Below, piece after piece: positions 25,409 to 38,700 of a stretch of DNA of 64,000 bases; positions within the stretch are counted from its first letter, which is position 1, and each line of letters opens with the position of its first letter. The stretch spans positions 21,000 to 84,999 of the forward strand of contig JAYMSP010000097.1 of the NCBI GenBank assembly GCA_036897095.1. Direction: 5' to 3'. The notes beneath the pieces are model-generated. The model was not told the DNA's origin. It worked only from the letters and a program-made list of their open reading frames with translations, and made no database searches. Source of the stretch: Plantago elongata (taxonomy: Eukaryota; Streptophyta; Magnoliopsida; Lamiales; Plantaginaceae). A program made the translations under genes and the position numbers.

Positions 25409-28400
25409 CTAAACCAACCTATGTTGCCGCATCCCCTTGCAAAAATGTGGTTGCATCAATCGGACATATAAACCATTCTTAATAACTAGTGTATCATGAG
25501 TTCCTTCCTCCACAATCCGCCCACCATTAAGTACAACAATATTGTCAACGTGTCTCATCATAGCAGCCCTATGTGCAATCAAAATAGTCGTTTTGTTACC
25601 CATAATCAGGGTATCAAGAGCTTCCTGTACCACCCTGCTTGATTCAGATTCAATGGCTGAGCTTGCTTCATCCAATAACAAAATTGGTGCATTCTTTAAA
25701 ACAACACGAGCAATCGCAATTCTTTGTTTTTGTCCGGGAGTTAAATCTACACCCCTCATCCCGACATGGGTGTCATAACCATGAGGCAAGCTGCTAATGA
25801 AATGGTGAGCATTAGCTATTCTTGCAGCTTCTTTCACCTCTGCTTCACTTGCATTGTGCCTGGCATATATGATATTCTCTCGTATTGTTGTTGAAAATAT
25901 GATGGGTTCCTGCTGGACAAGACCCATGTGGTTCCTTAACCATCTCAAGTTGTAAGATTTCATATCTCGCCCATCAAGCAATATCTGACCAGCCACTGGA
26001 TCATAGAATCTTTCAAGTAAAGATATTATGGTGCTTTTTCCAGACCCTGAGACACCAACAACGGCAACTGTTTGGCCACCATTAACTTTGAGGCTGAAGT
26101 TGCTGAGTACAAAAACTTCAGGGCGGGTGGGGTAAGAGAAATCCACATTTTTCAATTCGATGCTTCCATAAACATTTGGAGGTTTCAGAGCAGAAGTATC
26201 ATCAGGCTCGATCTTAGGGGTTCGGTCAATTATTTCAAAAACAGACGTCAGGGACTTCCTTCGTTTTAGAATATATGGAGCCAAACCAAAAGGTTCAACG
26301 AGTGCAAATGTAGCAAAAGAGAACACCATGTACTCCTTTATTGCTGTTGGCAAATCCATATACCCATTTCTAACAGAAAGAGCAGTGTACCAAAGGAGAA
26401 GAGCATTGCAAGCAAAAAGAAGAAATTGAGAAAAGCCAAACGCAAAACCAATCACCACTCCATGGAGAAAACTCTTTGTGAATATTTTCCGAAGTTGCCA
26501 CCTATAGAGCTCCATTACTTTGTTACCAGCACAAAACGCAACAACAGTATAGATGTTTCTAACAGCGTCCTCCAAGACCAAAGATGCCTTCCTGTGCATT
26601 TCCTGGATGCCTTTTGAGAATCCAGCAAGCCATAATTTCTGCAATCATAAGGTGCAAATTAAGTCAAGTAGCTAGGCGAGCATGGTTTATATATTGTTAG
26701 ACGTTGTCATTAAAACAAAAATCTGCAGAACAATGCAAAAGTAAGTTGAACTTGTCACCATTTCAGGGACTTCCTTTTATAACATTAGACCGTATAGATC
26801 CCCTCCAAGATGAAACTCCAATACCAAATTGTTGGATACAAGAATTTATGAAGTTGATCTAAATCTCCACATTTAGTATACACTATAAAATATAATTTAA
26901 TTAAATGAACTCTAGATAAGATGAACATCAAAATGCATATCTTTAAAAGAGAGTTTAGCAGTTAATACAAAACACTATGAATAAGGGTATATGCATGGAC
27001 TTTTATTTATTACGGCATATACACTTTCGGGCATGGATATGCAAAATTCATTCTGCATTTGATGAAATTTTATTCAATTCAAGTTTACAGACTACATAAG
27101 AGCTGTTGGCTAAGTTAAACACCATTGCAGTGCAAGTGAATTGGAAAGTTTCCAGCACCATATGCCACAGCGGTTAACCTAATAGTAAATTCATGACAAA
27201 ATTGACAGGGTAAGTAAGTACCTGTGCTATGGCTGAAATTGTAAGAACAGGCAGAGTTGCCAAGGCCACAAGTGCCAAGCGCCAATGCAGAAACATCCCA
27301 ATGAGAAGAGCAACTACAACAGCTGCACTGTCTTGTATGAATATCGATAACCTGTTGCTAAATGCAGCTCTCACAAAAGTAGCATCATTTGCCAATCGCA
27401 TGGACAAATTATCGGCACTGTTCTCCTCCGCATCGAACCATCCGACTTCATTTCGAAGCATTGCTTTGGAGGTCAGGATCAAGGAAAATAAATTTAGTTA
27501 CAGTTCACACATACAATGAAGGTAATAATGAGACATCAGAATAAAATGCACATTACAACTGGGAGGTATTAGCACACCTGAAAACATCATTCTTCGAACA
27601 CGTTCAGTCATCTTCTCCCCCATTATTCCGAAATAGAAGTGCTGCAAAAAGTTTGCAAGCACCGTCACAACACCCATGCCCGCAATAATTAAACACCACC
27701 TGTCTACTTCTTGATGTACACGATGTCTTTCATCAGTCCTATAATATGCTGTTACTATGAGTGCAATAACATAAGCAAGCAGAGGATTAAAAGAGCCGAA
27801 AATGGCAGCACCAGTACTCCCTAAAACAGCATAAAGCCATTCTGCAAGGCTAAGCTCAACAAGCCTCCAAAATGATGGCTCTTGATATTGTTCACCCTTT
27901 TTTTCTTTAATCGCCATGGGGGCATCATCAAATTCACTAGGTGGCCTGCTAAAAGTCTGTGAATGAGATCGCTCATTCTTAGGGTCCGATGTCAAAAGTG
28001 GAGAAACAGGAGATTCAGGATCTGAAGCATTTGTTTGCCGCTGAGCAGAATGAACATCAATCTTCGGTAACTCAGGGAGTCTCATCTCAAAGCTATCCTG
28101 CCTCTTTATTGTTGGTTCCTTGTCAGTTGATTCAAGTGAAACACCATTCTCAATCAATTCTTCTGCTGGTGGGCTACGAGTTATAGGAGATTCTTGAGAG
28201 CTGAATATGACATCAGAAGGGCGGAACATATGGACAGCAGAAACTCTCTGTAAAGAAGGTGACTTTGCCATTCTAGGGGATGAGGGTTCTTGGAAGCTGT
28301 GACTTGCAGAAGAATCTTTTTCAATCTGAAAAGTTGCATTTTCCTTGTAGGTTCTCACTGGCATCCTGAATATCAAGTTCAGTAGGGAGGTTAGATAAGA

Positions 28401-31400
28401 TCACACATGAAAAGACATGAACTCCAAATAATAACTACAATTTCATGATACATTGTATTTTCAAAGATTAACGGTTGGTGCATAATTTAAAATGTAAGCT
28501 CCTCTCCATACCTCCGTGGAAGTTTTGTGGCTTCTTCACATCTAAGCAGCTCTGCATAAAGTCCATCCAAATTGATTAATTCTTCATGGGTACCCATTTC
28601 AACAAGTTGACCTTCCTCCATGACAGCAATGTAATCAGCATTTTTTATAAGGCTCAGTCGTCTGGCTATTATAATCGTTGACCTCCCCAACATGAGGAGA
28701 TCCAGAGCCTCCTGAACAGAACGTTCAGCTTCAAAATCAAGTCCACCAGTGACTTCATCCAGAAGAAGAATAGATGGATTGGACAGTACAGCTCTCGCAA
28801 CGGATAGCTTTATCTTTTGCTCCTCTGTCATTTCTAAATAAGCTCTACCAACCTATGAAAGAAATTACAGTAAGAAAAGAATTAAAAGAACCAACCAAAT
28901 CCAATTGAGAAAATTAACAATGAACCTGTGTATCATATCCTTTATCAAGAGAGCTGATAAATGTATGCGCATGAGCTATTTTAGCAGCTTCCTCAATTTG
29001 ATCAAGTGAAGCATTCCGCCCATAGGCAATGTTATCTTTGATACTCAGACTCAGCAAAGCAGGCTCCTGAGTTACCAAACCAATTTGGCTTCTTAGCCAC
29101 TCCAGCTTCAGATTTTTTATATTTTCACCATCCAAAAGTACTTCCCCTGCCAGAATGAAGAGGCATCCATCTTTAAATTTAAAATCATGACATGTAAAAT
29201 TACCAGCAGAAGCGAAATTAAACGTGTTAACATTACCTAATGTAGGATCATAAAATCGTTCCATGAGTGGAATAATACTACTTTTTCCCGAGCCATTTCT
29301 GCCAACTAGTGCCACAGTCTTTTTAGCTGGGACAGTAAGGTAGAACCCACTTAGAATTGGGATCTCAGGGCGAGATAGATAGCTGAAATATACATTTCGA
29401 AACTCTATGTTCCCTTGTACAGAAGCAAGTGTGAGGCCATCATTATTCACAGTGGCAGATGAACGACTTATCATCTCAAATAGTCTGTAGGCAGCAATTC
29501 TCCCTTGTTCAAAGGAATAGAAATTTGTCGCCGCTTGATTTAGCCCACTGTTACATGCAGGCTTGTTCATAAGTACAGTAAAATAGTAGACAAAAATGAA
29601 CTAAGTTTAGGATTTAAGTAACTTACAGGCCACTCAAAATGACAGCAAAAAGGGCAGTTATAACTTCTCCTCCATGAGCTCTTCCATTCATAACAAGCGA
29701 CCTACCCACCCAGAGTTGTAGAGAACAAGAACAAATTGCAAGTCCATATGTAAAACCAAGACCAAGGCCTTGAACTAGACTTATCAATATACCATATCTC
29801 AGAGTGGCTTGAAGTGAAGTTGCATAAGAATATTTTGCCAAGGTTTCATTGGTAAACCCATACAAGGTTCTGATATAAGAAACTGCCTGCAGAAGGGTAA
29901 AAGGAAGGGAAAGAAAAAGAATCACTAAAATGAGTAATCGCCCACCCACCAAGTTAACAAAGAGGAATCCGTGGATGCATGAAATGATCAGATAGATAGC
30001 TAAGAACTCTTTAACGACATCAAAATAATAGAATGTGTATTTTTATTTTTTATTTTTGGGGGGGGTGGGGGGGTAGGGGGTAGAACTAGCATTGAAGTCA
30101 TAAAATGTGCGACTCCACGTTGATCGAACAACAGTAAGGGAAATCTCAACATAATGCTCAATATAAAATTAGTAATATTGCCTGATATGAAAAAAGAGCA
30201 AATACAGGCTAACATGGATTTTAATATCTAATGCAATAAGGAAGACAACAAACTCACTGATCCTAGTTGACCACATAGGTATGCAAATGCAAGATTAAAC
30301 CGACCTCAAAGTTAGTAAATTCTAGAGCCCTTGTTCTAGGTTTCTACAGAGAACATTAAATTTTTTATTAACATATATCTAAATTCTTGAATTTAAGGAT
30401 CTTCTTTGTGCACAAGTTCAAGTCGAGTTTCTCATGTTTTCTATTCAAATAGGGGAAAGGGAGACCTGCATGGAAGACTTATGACTGGATTAGACACCGA
30501 GTGAATAATTGGAGATTTAACAGTTAGTGCATGTGAGCAAAAGGTGAAGACAAAGCCAAAATGCAGTAGTTGGCACTTGAAAATTGCATGTAGATTTAAT
30601 TTAATGTACATGTGCCAGTGACATATTCCCCTTAAGTACATCATTCACGAGTCAAGATTCTGCAAAGCTTAAAGTTCTCTATTGGAAGTCTATATCTGAT
30701 CCTAAATAACAGAAAAGCTTCAGCATAACATAAGTACTGGAATATTCCCGACAGACCTGCTCTGCAATGCTTGCAGCTTCTGCATAAGCATCTTGAATAT
30801 TTTCTGCAAGTCTATGCAGAAAAATATTCGATATTCCTCCCGCAGCAACAATAAATGGACCTGTGGCTAAAGTTATGAGCGCAATCTGCCAGCAATTGAC
30901 AAATCCAATCACAAGACCCCCGAAAAAAGTAGCCATGTTGTGAATATAATTTCCAACCTGTCATGTCACAGCAATAAATAAACAATTATCATATAAGTAA
31001 ATAAGCCAGAGAGCACCCAGGAAGCTGCTGTGAATTACATACCTTTTCACTGAGAGCGGACTGTATCAGCAAAACATCACTTAAAACTTGACTCACAATA
31101 TCTCCATTATTCCCGTAAGTATCAAAAAAGCTCATGTCTTGGTTAAGTAAAACTTGAACATATCTTGATCTTATGACAGCAGTTTGTCGTTCCCCAGTAA
31201 GAATCCAACACGATACCTCTATTAACCAAAAGAAGTCAAAAGTGAAAAAAAGAAAAGTTAGATGAGCATATGGGAGATGAGAGAATGGAACAGTGGTTCC
31301 ATTAAAAACAAAATCACTTACCAATCCAGGCGGCAACAAATACTCCTACAGCAATATATACTATGCTTAATGCAAGCTGCAAGAAATCCAAAACAAGATC

Positions 31401-32959
31401 AGCTGGCGAACTTTAGACCATAATGACAGTACAATACAATAATACCAACATTTGACCTCATATCATAAACACAAGACAATTATATATAGATACCCTAAAA
31501 TAAACAGACCAATATGTCTTAGGGTACACGTTGCTACAGGGAATAAGGCTCAGGTCAGGCATAGAACATGATTTCTCCACCAACCACTGGCACAAGTGTC
31601 TCATCCCTCATGACACAGAGAGAGAGGCTCAGGGCACCACTTGTTATAGGATGAGTATGACAGGTGATATTAACAACTCTGATCTAACCAACCATAACAA
31701 ATGTTTTTTAACTGGTTAACTGCCGTCACAGCCCAATACACCTCAACGAACAAATTAACGAGGGACTATAAGCGCCTAACTAATTTGGACCTAGGCTTCA
31801 TATCGGCATCTACATATACGCCCATCTGGTCTACAAATTGGCAAATTCATGACAAATAAAGAAAACTAAGGGAGAATTGATACTTTCCGGTTAAAGCTAG
31901 ACCTGTGAACACTCAGATTAATCTAATCGAGTAACTGTTGGAAACCAAAAGCTGTTGCAAGAACCCACTGTCAACTGTACACAGACACAAAATAAAACCC
32001 ATAAACCAAACACAACCTCAAGGATTCAAGCACACAAAAGCAACATATTAAAATATAAACAATCCGGTAATGTCTTTAAAAAAATCACGGAGAAAGGGTA
32101 TCATAGGTGCATAAACCAAGAGCTAGTTTTCTCACACATAATCAGTCTAGTAGCATGTGCTCATTTAACAGAGTCAGGACTCAGGTGTAAGAGAACCAGC
32201 TCTTTTTTTTGTATAGATTTGGAGCAACGTCTCGACTGGACTACGTTCCTCTCCAGACTTTATGTAATCTCATTACATATCCTTTTTTACAGGAAAAGCA
32301 GCCTAACAATCTAAGTACCACCAGGAAGCTAGCCTGTTCCACATTTACTTGTATGACAGTGAGACTAAGTTTACTCAAAGTCCTACCATTACTGAGCACT
32401 GCCGGACTGGTCACTACATAAACCTCAGTACCTTCAAGAACTCCAATAGCCAGGGAGTTCATCGAACAATATAATCCAATAAATTAGTAAATAAAATTCA
32501 ACCTGACTATCAAAAACACACCCTGCCAAAAGAACTGAACCTAATCAAACAGTTATAAGCATAAATGTCAATCACCTCCGTGAACCTACTGAAGAGCTCA
32601 TCCTGCGAAACATCAGGACTTCGTAAATGCAGCAAGTGAATGATTTTCGCAAAGTAATGCAAGTAAACAACCAGTGCCGTCCCATGAGCAGCAGCCGCAA
32701 GTGATCCTACCACCATCAGAAACCAATCAAACCTGTCCGCACACGCGAACAGCCTCGAAAACGGCACAGCCGCCGGTGGAGGCTCCATCTCCTCCGCCTC
32801 AGCATCCATCTCCTCCTCCATATCCACCTGCATACCATCCGGCACGCCCGAGTCCAAGTACGGCGAAGGCGACTCCGGCGGCTCCGACACTTCCGACACA
32901 GGCGTCAAAGGCTGTATATGCGGCGGAGACCAGCCGAATAAACCCCTAGAGATCATCAT
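25409..32959 (-). CDS. ABCB20: full-length ABC transporter, ABCB6/ABCB20 type
   Basis: A two-module (TMD-NBD)x2 exporter of the ABCB6/20 pair, linked in Arabidopsis to auxin transport at the plasma membrane. Eleven exons fit: 32576-32959, 31322-31376, 31043-31218, 30757-30957, 29627-29886, 29237-29547, 28926-29146, 28512-28852, 27578-28365, 27222-27463 and 25409-26638. They total 4209 nt, or 1402 residues. It opens with SRGLFGWSPPHIQPLTPVSE, typical of the pair. NBD1 has Walker A GRNGSGKS, Walker B ILLLDEV, signature MTEEQ instead of LSGGQ, and IARRLS where the H-loop His is expected. NBD2 has GVSGSGKS, signature LTPGQ, ILLLDEA and IAHRAAM. A long Ser/Pro-rich linker (exon 9) joins the halves. 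No frame break was found. ABCB6 versus ABCB20 cannot be settled from the window. Confidence 0.94.
30058..30080 (+). repeat. G-tract in an ABCB intron
   Basis: Runs of eight, seven and five G's separated by T and TA lie on the plus strand, which is the template strand of the ABCB gene, in the intron between exons 4 and 5. Such a tract could fold into a G-quadruplex or be an unstable homopolymer. Confidence 0.7.
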
Positions 32960-35729
32960 CTTCTCCTAATTCTCTCAAAAAGCTAAAAAAAATGCAATCA
33001 GAAACCCTAACTACAACAGAGCAGCCAATACTAAACTCATCTCCGCGAAACGGAAGAAGATAGTCGAAGGTAGTAGATCGGACGAGATCCGAGTGTTGTG
33101 AACTTGTTATCAACTAGCTAGGCTGAATTTTACTTGCTTGAGAAGAAGCATGACTGAGTCAAAAATGGCAAACGGAGGTTTGACTACGTGCTGCCACAAA
33201 ACGACAGCGTGTTGACTGCGTTGTTGTTGGTGGTGGTTTTCTGTCGGTGGAGGAGAAGAGAGACGACGTGTTGTAGTTGCCGTCGGAAAATCGGAAGTGT
33301 AGGAGGAGGAGAAAAGGTGTTGTGTGTTAATGAATGAAATGAAAAAGTCGGGACAAAAAGTGCAAAAAGCCAACGAAGCACAGCTATCGCTATGCAAGCC
33401 TGTAAAAAATAGGATATCGCTTTCTCCAAGCACATTAGACATTTCCTGGTGCTCATTTTTGTCTGGTAATTCAACATTATTGTTTTTAATCATCATTTTA
33501 AGCCCGCTTTGATAAAGGGGTTAAAGTTAAACAATGGTATTATCTTTGCAAAAATCATACTTGCAATATTTGGATTAAATTTCGAATCTAGGTTATTCTG
33601 GGCAATTCATTACTTTTTACCATTTATACTTAAATTCAAATATAATTAAAAGGAAATGAAATGATAACTTGTTATTTACAAATTCCAATCACTACCATGT
33701 TCGATTCTCCTACTATTGAGTTTATATGGTTATTCATGACCTACTCTATTTGAGCATGTTGGTATTTGACGTGGATCATTTTGTATTATACTATTTAAAA
33801 AAAAAAATTTTAATAAATAAATATATTTACTAGTTGCGTACTTCAAATTTTTTACCGTCACCTGACTTAGTCAATGTATCCACATCTAACACGTGTTTAT
33901 GGCTCTCTATCACATTCAATCATTACTCTATATCGCACTTTACTATCATTTCTTATCGCCCTCAACCACTACTTGTTATTTAATTTTATTTTTTTAAAAA
34001 TAATTAAATACATATTATATAATTTGCAGGAGAATTATAATCTTAAAAATTATAATTAGTCACACAACATTCACATGAACCCTGATTAAAATTTCAGATT
34101 ATTTTAAATAATTTAATTTTTATTACTGATTTTTATTTTTTGTTTAATCTCCTACATTGGAGAATATTTTAATTTATGTTTAATTATTATTTTTTTTTTA
34201 AATTAATTTTGTTAATTGTGGTATTGAATATATGAAAGAATGTTTTGATATTTAAAAATATATATTTTAAATATATTAAATGATGTAGGTGGTTAGAGCA
34301 AAACGTAGTGCAACACCTCATGCGATACGAGCGACATTCCATGACAACACTAAATGTAAAAGGTAGTAAATTATTTAATCTAAACCGTTGAAATTCTAAT
34401 TCAATTGATTAAATAACGTTACTCAATACAAAATAATGGTCACCATAACTGACTATAGAATGAGGTTATCACTACTTGAGGAGTGAAGGGGGCAAGTATA
34501 GCTACTAAGTTGAAAATGTACAGGTTGATGAAAATAAAACTTACAATTGTTATAGTGAATGGTTTATATATATACATTTAATTAATATTACTGTGTAAGA
34601 CGAAGATATTAAATATAAACCTATAAATTTATCCATTATATTTTCAAAGTAAATTATAGTTAAGTAAAATACTAGTACTATAATTTACCGGAAAAGGCAA
34701 AAGTGTGAACTTCTAATCAAATTGAGTAAAACTAAGCACGTGATGAAAACATTTCCTAACAAATTCCCTCGACATGAATATAATCTCAATGAACTTAAAC
34801 TCTCTAAACCATTAAACCAGTCTTTGTAGGTCTCCTAAAATCAATCATAACTCTAACCGAGTTTAAAACCAATGTTAGATAAAATGGTACAGCTTAAATC
34901 ATCGTGTATCGCATAAAAAGGAGGTTTCCAGTGAGACACCATCCATATTCCATAAACTCTGAGAGCTTAGCGGCCTTGACCAATTTAAACATGTTATCAA
35001 ACCTGTGATATGGCAGGATTTCCATTGGAAGTTTTTAATGAAAATCGAGGGCAACATTCTAAGAGGCAACTTTTTTAAGAGTGGACGTATCAGTTGAGAA
35101 TATCATGTACATAAAGCTGTGAACTAGTGATGAGTTCAACGGAACTTTCAAGCAGTGCCTCTGCATTGGTGGAAGGACGTATTGTGTACCAATCGTTTGA
35201 TATACTTCACCAGCATCATTTATGCATATTATAATTTGTATATTTGGCAGATAATAGAAATCAAACTACGGGTCAAAAGATGTGAAATTAAACTTGTAGT
35301 AGTCCTGTTATTACTTGCATTTAAGTTATGAATTAGTATCCTACTTTATCCACATGAATATCTCCATATCTTCATTTCAAGAATATCTTCAGATTTTCAA
35401 CCCAAGGTTTCAAAATAAAACTATGCGTCAGCCTAATGTATGCCCTAAACATGAAGTTCACCAGGACTGAGGAAGTGCGGACGTAAGATAGATGTGATTT
35501 GAACATTCATGACTGGCCAGAAGCATTTAGTATGGCCTTTTAACATTGGAAGCAACTCAGTACAATAAGATTGCCTCCAAACAGATCACCGGAGTCCAGA
35601 CATAGATTTATGGACTGCAAGCATAAGCAAGATCGCATATCCAAATGGCACAACATATTTCACTAGTACATACAGCATTATACATGTCTGGAGAGCAAGC
35701 AGATTATACACAGTGGAACAAGACTCAGA
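32960..35729. other. intergenic region upstream of ABCB
   Basis: The first 150-200 bases left of about 33150 should be the ABCB 5' leader. From about 33500 to 34700 the sequence is very AT-rich. About 34700-35729 lies downstream of HEXO1 and includes its 3' untranslated region near 35600-35729. I found no other gene; an open frame at 33110-33496 has low-complexity content and no family resemblance. Confidence 0.5.
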
Positions 35730-38700
35730 TTACTGGAGGTAGCAAGAACCTGGACCATATGGTGCTGTCCGTGCGTAATCATTAGTTACAGGTGCGGCTG
35801 GAACTCCTCGCCTTGTCAAAAGACATCGAAAATACTCCAATCTATGCAACACAGTGGTATATCTTGATGATGTGTTGTCCCCGTTGCTCCATAAGCGCTC
35901 TGCAGAAACAAGCAATGATCCGATGATGTTTCGAGAAGAAAGGTATTGAATTGTAATGGAACGAAATTCTATCGGAGAAAAAGTGAAGGCATCAAAGATC
36001 AACTATCAATGGCCATTTCAATAAATACCTGCTGCTGCTGCAGCTCGAGGCCATATTGTTTCCTGAACATTTGAAGAGTCAGCAGTTTCACTCCACATGC
36101 AAACTTCTCCCCCGAGTACAAGTTTTTGCTGTGAAGCATCAGTTATGTCTTCTAGTGGATCAGCATAATAGACTTTTTCCCAGGGTACATCTAAATGGTC
36201 TAGATACCAGACACCTTGGTTACTGAAAATGCACCTAAAACCTTTTGCGACAGCCTTTGGACAGACACCAGAACCCAACCTATATGAGCATGAATAAGAA
36301 CGTTATGCCTTGGAAGATTGATTGAAGGCTAATCTGAGTGCATGTGGGGAACTGGTTTTTGTTTTAGTCCAATGATTCAGTATTGTCCATCAGGTAACAT
36401 GTTAATGCATTGGGCTGCACCCTTTCTTAAAAATTCTAACCTTACTTGGTGCCAATTTGATGTTTAACACGGGGCCCACAAAAGGTTCATTGCATAGTTA
36501 GACAGGTAGATAAACATTACAATTTCAACTATACTTACCAGTTATGTACCACTGTGTTGGGATTGAGTCTTGCTGCAAAAGTGTTGAATGTTTCTTCCCT
36601 GGAGCAAAATATATTAGGTATCAAATGTTGCAACTAGAGATTCTGATAGTACTAGTGATAGGAACTAACAAGTAAATAGAGGTTAATAAGTACTCCATTT
36701 AAGCTCTAACCCATCATGCAGAGACATCACCTTCAGTTCCGAGATGAAGAAAAAGAAGAGAAGATGAGGCATCGGAACACGTTATCGTAATCCTAATTTC
36801 CAACTTTAGGTTCTAATATTTGAAACGCTCACCAGTTAACAGGCGTCCAATTTAGCGACATTGCTATTTCCTGAGCTCTGAGTACAAAATACTGGTATGC
36901 GCCTTTTCCAGTCATATTGTGATCTTCAAGCCTACAGATTGAAACCAAAACATAATAGTAAATCAATTTAATTTAGAGTATCAAAAGTAGCGAATTTCGA
37001 GAGGCATAAACTGGGCAACTCTTCAGCTAGGTGATAAAAAAATATACTAGTACACCACATATTCCACAACCAACACCTTGAATTTCACCAAGTCAAGAGA
37101 TAACTGAGGCTTGGATTCATCCATCAAGGAAGCAGTCACCAATTCAAGCAAAATATTAATTTTAACATGCCATTGCATGTGTCTAAAGAATCTTAACTAG
37201 ATATGATGATAACATTGGTATTATTGTAAAGGCATAAATCAGAGTGAAGTGAAGCATACTCAATTACTGATTCAAGTTCTAATTTTGTACCAGAAGTGCT
37301 ATAGTACCACATGTAACATGACAGGTACAGGTTAAAAGTCAAGGAGGACGGGGGTTACCATTGTTTTATGTGGGGAGTTGAGGTCCAACAATCTGCACAA
37401 GTTATGTAGACACAGTGAGTGAAGTTTCAGCAGCACGGAAATAATGTATTTATGCATTCTATGCAAGAGGAGACGTGGTTATGTCAAAACTTTACAATGT
37501 CTAGATTTGTTGCCACACTGAAGCAAATCCACTTGCAGCAATATATAATACGACGATCATTGTTTTACGAGAATATAATTGTTTTTTGGAATTCATGAAT
37601 TAGATGGGATGGCATTATTTGCGATCATATACATAATACATTCTCCTAGCATACCATGCCAAAAGAAAACACAAACAATTCAATGGGCAGGAGGGGGTAG
37701 TCTTCTCCCATGAATATCACCAACTAAGAAGTTACAGTAAGTCTACTTTTTGTCAGACTAGGTTGAACAATTTAAGGGTCGGAAATTTCTATCATAGGAG
37801 ATATCGAAGAAGTCACAAAAAATGGGATTTGAGCTGCACCTGTATGGACCTCATCACCACCTAAATGAAACAGTTCGAATGGGAAGATCTTCCTTAAGTC
37901 TGGAAAGAAAATGTTGATGATAGAATCAATAAGTCAATCAGGAAATACAAGAGATAAAAGCAACGAATCGATTCAGTGAGATCAAATCAGAATCAGAGCT
38001 CACAAAAGGGAACACATCTTGACCTGCTAGAATGCCAGATATCAAATCAAAAGTGTAGTTCTTGGAGACATCTAGAGGTTCTTTGCAGTTAGTGGAAGGC
38101 CAAAGATCAGGGTATCCTGCTCCCCTGCATGCCCAAAAAGTTGTTTACAACCAAATATTATAAAGTATTCATGCATTGAGCAGACGACATAAATTCATTT
38201 AAAAACATCACAAGTATGAACAACCATTGCAAGATGTTGGAAGCTTAGTATGTAAACAATAGATTAATCAACTAGAGAAGAAACTCCTAGACCACATTAA
38301 TTTCCAAAGAAAAGTATAAGCATGGCATTTGTAAGGTGAGTATAGCAACTTAGTCTTACAATATCAATGCCCAAACGATCCAAGTTCTCCGATTATCTAT
38401 CCTAACACTAGGAAAAGTTTAGACCTGGGGCACACATGAGTTCAGGGTATATATGGTTAATTACTTCCCCTGTTAATTTAATTTTGACTGGACACTTTAG
38501 AATGTTAAAAGAAATAAGCATCAGTGACAATCTACATCAAAAGCTGGTGAAGATAGAAGCCAACATCTGATAACCACATCTTGCTTTAATCACTCTTTTG
38601 TTGTGTCAAAAGTTCATGGAAGAATCTTGCCCCGGGAGATATCCACAAGCCCAGCATTTTACCATTAGCACACACATGTGTTCTCATTCATTTCAAAGCT

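Noticed and set aside
32674-32949. Proline-rich open frame opposite the first ABCB exon
   Set aside because: It is the antisense shadow of the Pro/Glu-rich N-terminus of the transporter.
33110-33512. Open frames upstream of ABCB (128 and 97 residues)
   Set aside because: They lie in the presumed promoter and leader region, have repetitive composition and match no family I know.
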